This document shows positions 14,919 through 15,318 of a stretch of DNA of 15,318 nucleotides, one piece after another. The position numbers and the translations under genes are program-made. The stretch is from Planctomycetota bacterium (lineage in GTDB: Bacteria > Planctomycetota > SZUA-567). How positions within the stretch are numbered: the first letter of the stretch is position 1; every line of letters begins with the position of its first letter. The stretch lies in contig JAISYD010000317.1 of assembly GCA_031270145.1 (NCBI GenBank), forward strand, positions 1-15,318, in the 5' to 3' direction. The notes below the pieces were generated by a model that searched no databases, was not told the DNA's origin, and saw nothing but the letters and a program-made list of their open reading frames with translations.

Positions 14919-14934
14919 AGCAATATTTCTGCCA
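14919..14934 (-). promoter_or_regulatory. Sigma-54-type promoter for flagellin
   Basis: On the minus strand the sequence reads TGGCAGAAATATTGCT, against the consensus TGGCAC-N5-TTGCW. The invariant GG and GC elements are present with exactly 10 nt between them; only the last base of the -24 block differs. The site points at the flagellin gene 245 nt away. Sigma-54 control of late flagellar genes is known in several phyla. Upstream enhancer sites for a FlgR/FlbD-type activator may lie among the inverted repeats at 14976-15172. Confidence 0.6.
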
Positions 14935-14975
14935 GAAACTTCGCAAAAACAGGCCAATTGCGTCAATATCGCGCC

Positions 14976-15008
14976 TAACTTTAACCGTTGACGGTTGTTA
15001 TAAAGTTA
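14976..15008. promoter_or_regulatory. Nested AT-rich inverted repeat upstream of flagellin
   Basis: The outer arms are TAACTTTA (14976-14983) and TAAAGTTA (15001-15008), a perfect 8-bp match. Inside them AACCGT (14983-14988) and ACGGTT (14991-14996) form a second perfect arm pair around TG. A five-base bulge separates inner and outer arms on one side. The site lies about 45-75 nt upstream of the sigma-54-like promoter, in the range used by activators. It may be an operator or enhancer; the binding protein is unknown. Confidence 0.45.
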
Positions 15009-15023
15009 TGGTTTCCGTGCAAA

Positions 15024-15058
15024 ATTGGCGCCCGGCAATCCGCCAATCCTGATTTTTT
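15024..15058. repeat. Inverted repeat ATTGGCG/CGCCAAT with flanking A/T runs
   Basis: ATTGGCG (15024-15030) pairs with CGCCAAT (15041-15047) across 10 nt. On the plus strand TTTTTT follows at 15053-15058. On the minus strand the stem runs directly into a short T-run (complement of AAA at 15021-15023). It could be a weak terminator in either direction or a protein site. Another ATTGGCG lies at 15094-15100. Without a known gene to the right its role is open. Confidence 0.35.
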
Positions 15059-15096
15059 CACCAGGCTGAAAATTATTCCTCCCCTCCGGCGCCATT

Positions 15097-15115
15097 GGCG
15101 GCGGTTTCCGCCGCC
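15097..15115. repeat. GC-rich hairpin
   Basis: GGCGGCGG (15097-15104) and CCGCCGCC (15108-15115) form a perfect 8-bp stem around TTT. There is no T-run after it. It sits in the non-coding region between the flagellin and the rightward promoter and may be structural or chance in GC-rich DNA. Confidence 0.3.
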
Positions 15116-15153
15116 GCTTGGCCGACGGAACGGGCATTCCGCCGTCACTCTCT

Positions 15154-15172
15154 GATAATATCGGCGATTATC
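15154..15172. promoter_or_regulatory. Palindrome GATAAT-N7-ATTATC with GCCGAT core
   Basis: GATAATATCGGCGATTATC has perfect 6-bp arms. The minus strand across this spot also reads GCCGATAA (15175 to 15168) and, 10 nt further on, GCCGATAT, both similar to the sigma-28 -10 element. No good -35 is found at the proper spacing for either, so an operator reading is preferred. It is about 45-60 nt upstream of the plus-strand sigma-28-like promoter. Confidence 0.3.
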
Positions 15173-15216
15173 GGCCGGCGGATTCAACTAAAACGGAAAA
15201 GAACTTTTTTTCCCGG

Positions 15217-15243
15217 TAAAGTTCGGCCTGCCGCATCCGTTAA
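15217..15243 (+). promoter_or_regulatory. Sigma-28 (FliA)-like promoter reading out of the window
   Basis: TAAAGTTC (15217-15224), 11 nt, then TCCGTTAA (15236-15243) matches the FliA consensus TAAAGTTT-N11-GCCGATAA at 7 of 8 and 6 of 8 positions with exact spacing. It points to the right edge, where at least 75 nt of leader lacks an obvious gene start. The gene beyond the window may therefore be a flagellar or chemotaxis gene divergent from flagellin. Confidence 0.5.
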
Positions 15244-15318
15244 GGGCCTGTTCCGGGACGGGGGCGGGATCATTTAACTTTCTCGAACCCTTGTTCCATT
15301 GCTTGGTTTCGCTGTTCG

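Larger units (their letters stand above)
15009..15318. other. Non-coding intergenic region at the right edge
   Basis: Together with 14675-15008 this makes about 640 bases without a credible gene. Base composition is more AT-rich than in the genes. Open frames of about 60-70 codons on both strands (for example 14981-15187 minus and 15095-15277 plus) have no ribosome site and no family resemblance. What is seen are the inverted repeats and the sigma-28-like promoter listed separately. Confidence 0.6.

Noticed and set aside
14687..14946. Short minus-strand frames upstream of flagellin
   Set aside because: They start with TTG, lack ribosome sites, and overlap the sigma-54-like promoter or the flagellin ribosome site, so a leader peptide is not supported.
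15168..15175. GCCGATAA on the minus strand as a sigma-28 -10 box for flagellin
   Set aside because: The matching -35 is poor at the required spacing and it is about 500 nt from the flagellin start; the sigma-54-like site is much better placed.
14981..15277. Small frames on both strands at the right edge
   Set aside because: No ribosome site or family similarity, and they run over several inverted repeats and promoter-like motifs.
1..15318. Prophage, transposon, CRISPR or defence system
   Set aside because: No integrase, transposase, direct-repeat array or defence gene family was seen; the gene content is housekeeping plus flagellin.

Overview
The window is high-GC bacterial chromosome. Every gene but one reads left to right, and they are packed so tightly that five start codons overlap the previous stop as ATGA. 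The gene content suggests a flagellated bacterium with anaerobic or microaerophilic habits: a classical rubrerythrin, a very large flagellin, sigma-54-like and sigma-28-like promoter motifs, and a type 2 OMP decarboxylase resembling those of planctomycetes and several other non-enterobacterial groups. A planctomycete-like or delta-proteobacterial (Desulfobacterota-like) lineage is plausible, but no rRNA or lineage marker is present to settle it.

Left part (1-2100): the tail of an unidentified gene, then a protein with a GAF-like N-terminus and a SpoIIE/PP2C-like phosphatase domain whose usual metal ligands are largely replaced, coupled by ATGA to a small FMN nitroreductase.

Centre (2101-10764): a near-consensus sigma-70-type promoter (2130-2158) precedes carB-carA-pyrF, a pyrimidine block with the two carbamoyl phosphate synthetase genes in reversed order. 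A soluble family 2 glycosyltransferase, the ribosome-associated GTPase obgE, a coiled-coil protein of unknown function and the 16S rRNA methyltransferase rsmD follow, all on the same strand with almost no spacing. The block therefore joins UMP synthesis to ribosome maturation.

Right part (10765-15318): a monocistronic rubrerythrin gene (ferritin-like diiron domain plus rubredoxin domain) faces a 1018-residue flagellin gene on the minus strand. A 16-bp perfect inverted repeat between them looks like the flagellin terminator. The flagellin keeps normal ends but has an inserted central region of roughly 650 residues with an unusual number of cysteines (12 in the protein, 11 of them central). Upstream of it lies a sigma-54-type promoter and a leader of about 230 nt with hairpins. 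The last 640 bases hold no convincing gene but several inverted repeats, and a sigma-28-like promoter pointing out of the right edge, which suggests another flagellar or motility gene just beyond.

No CRISPR array, tRNA, rRNA, insertion sequence or defence system was seen. The observations most worth following are the cysteine-rich giant flagellin with its promoter and leader, the degenerate SpoIIE-like phosphatase, the unknown coiled-coil gene between obgE and rsmD, and the palindrome-rich regulatory region at the right end.
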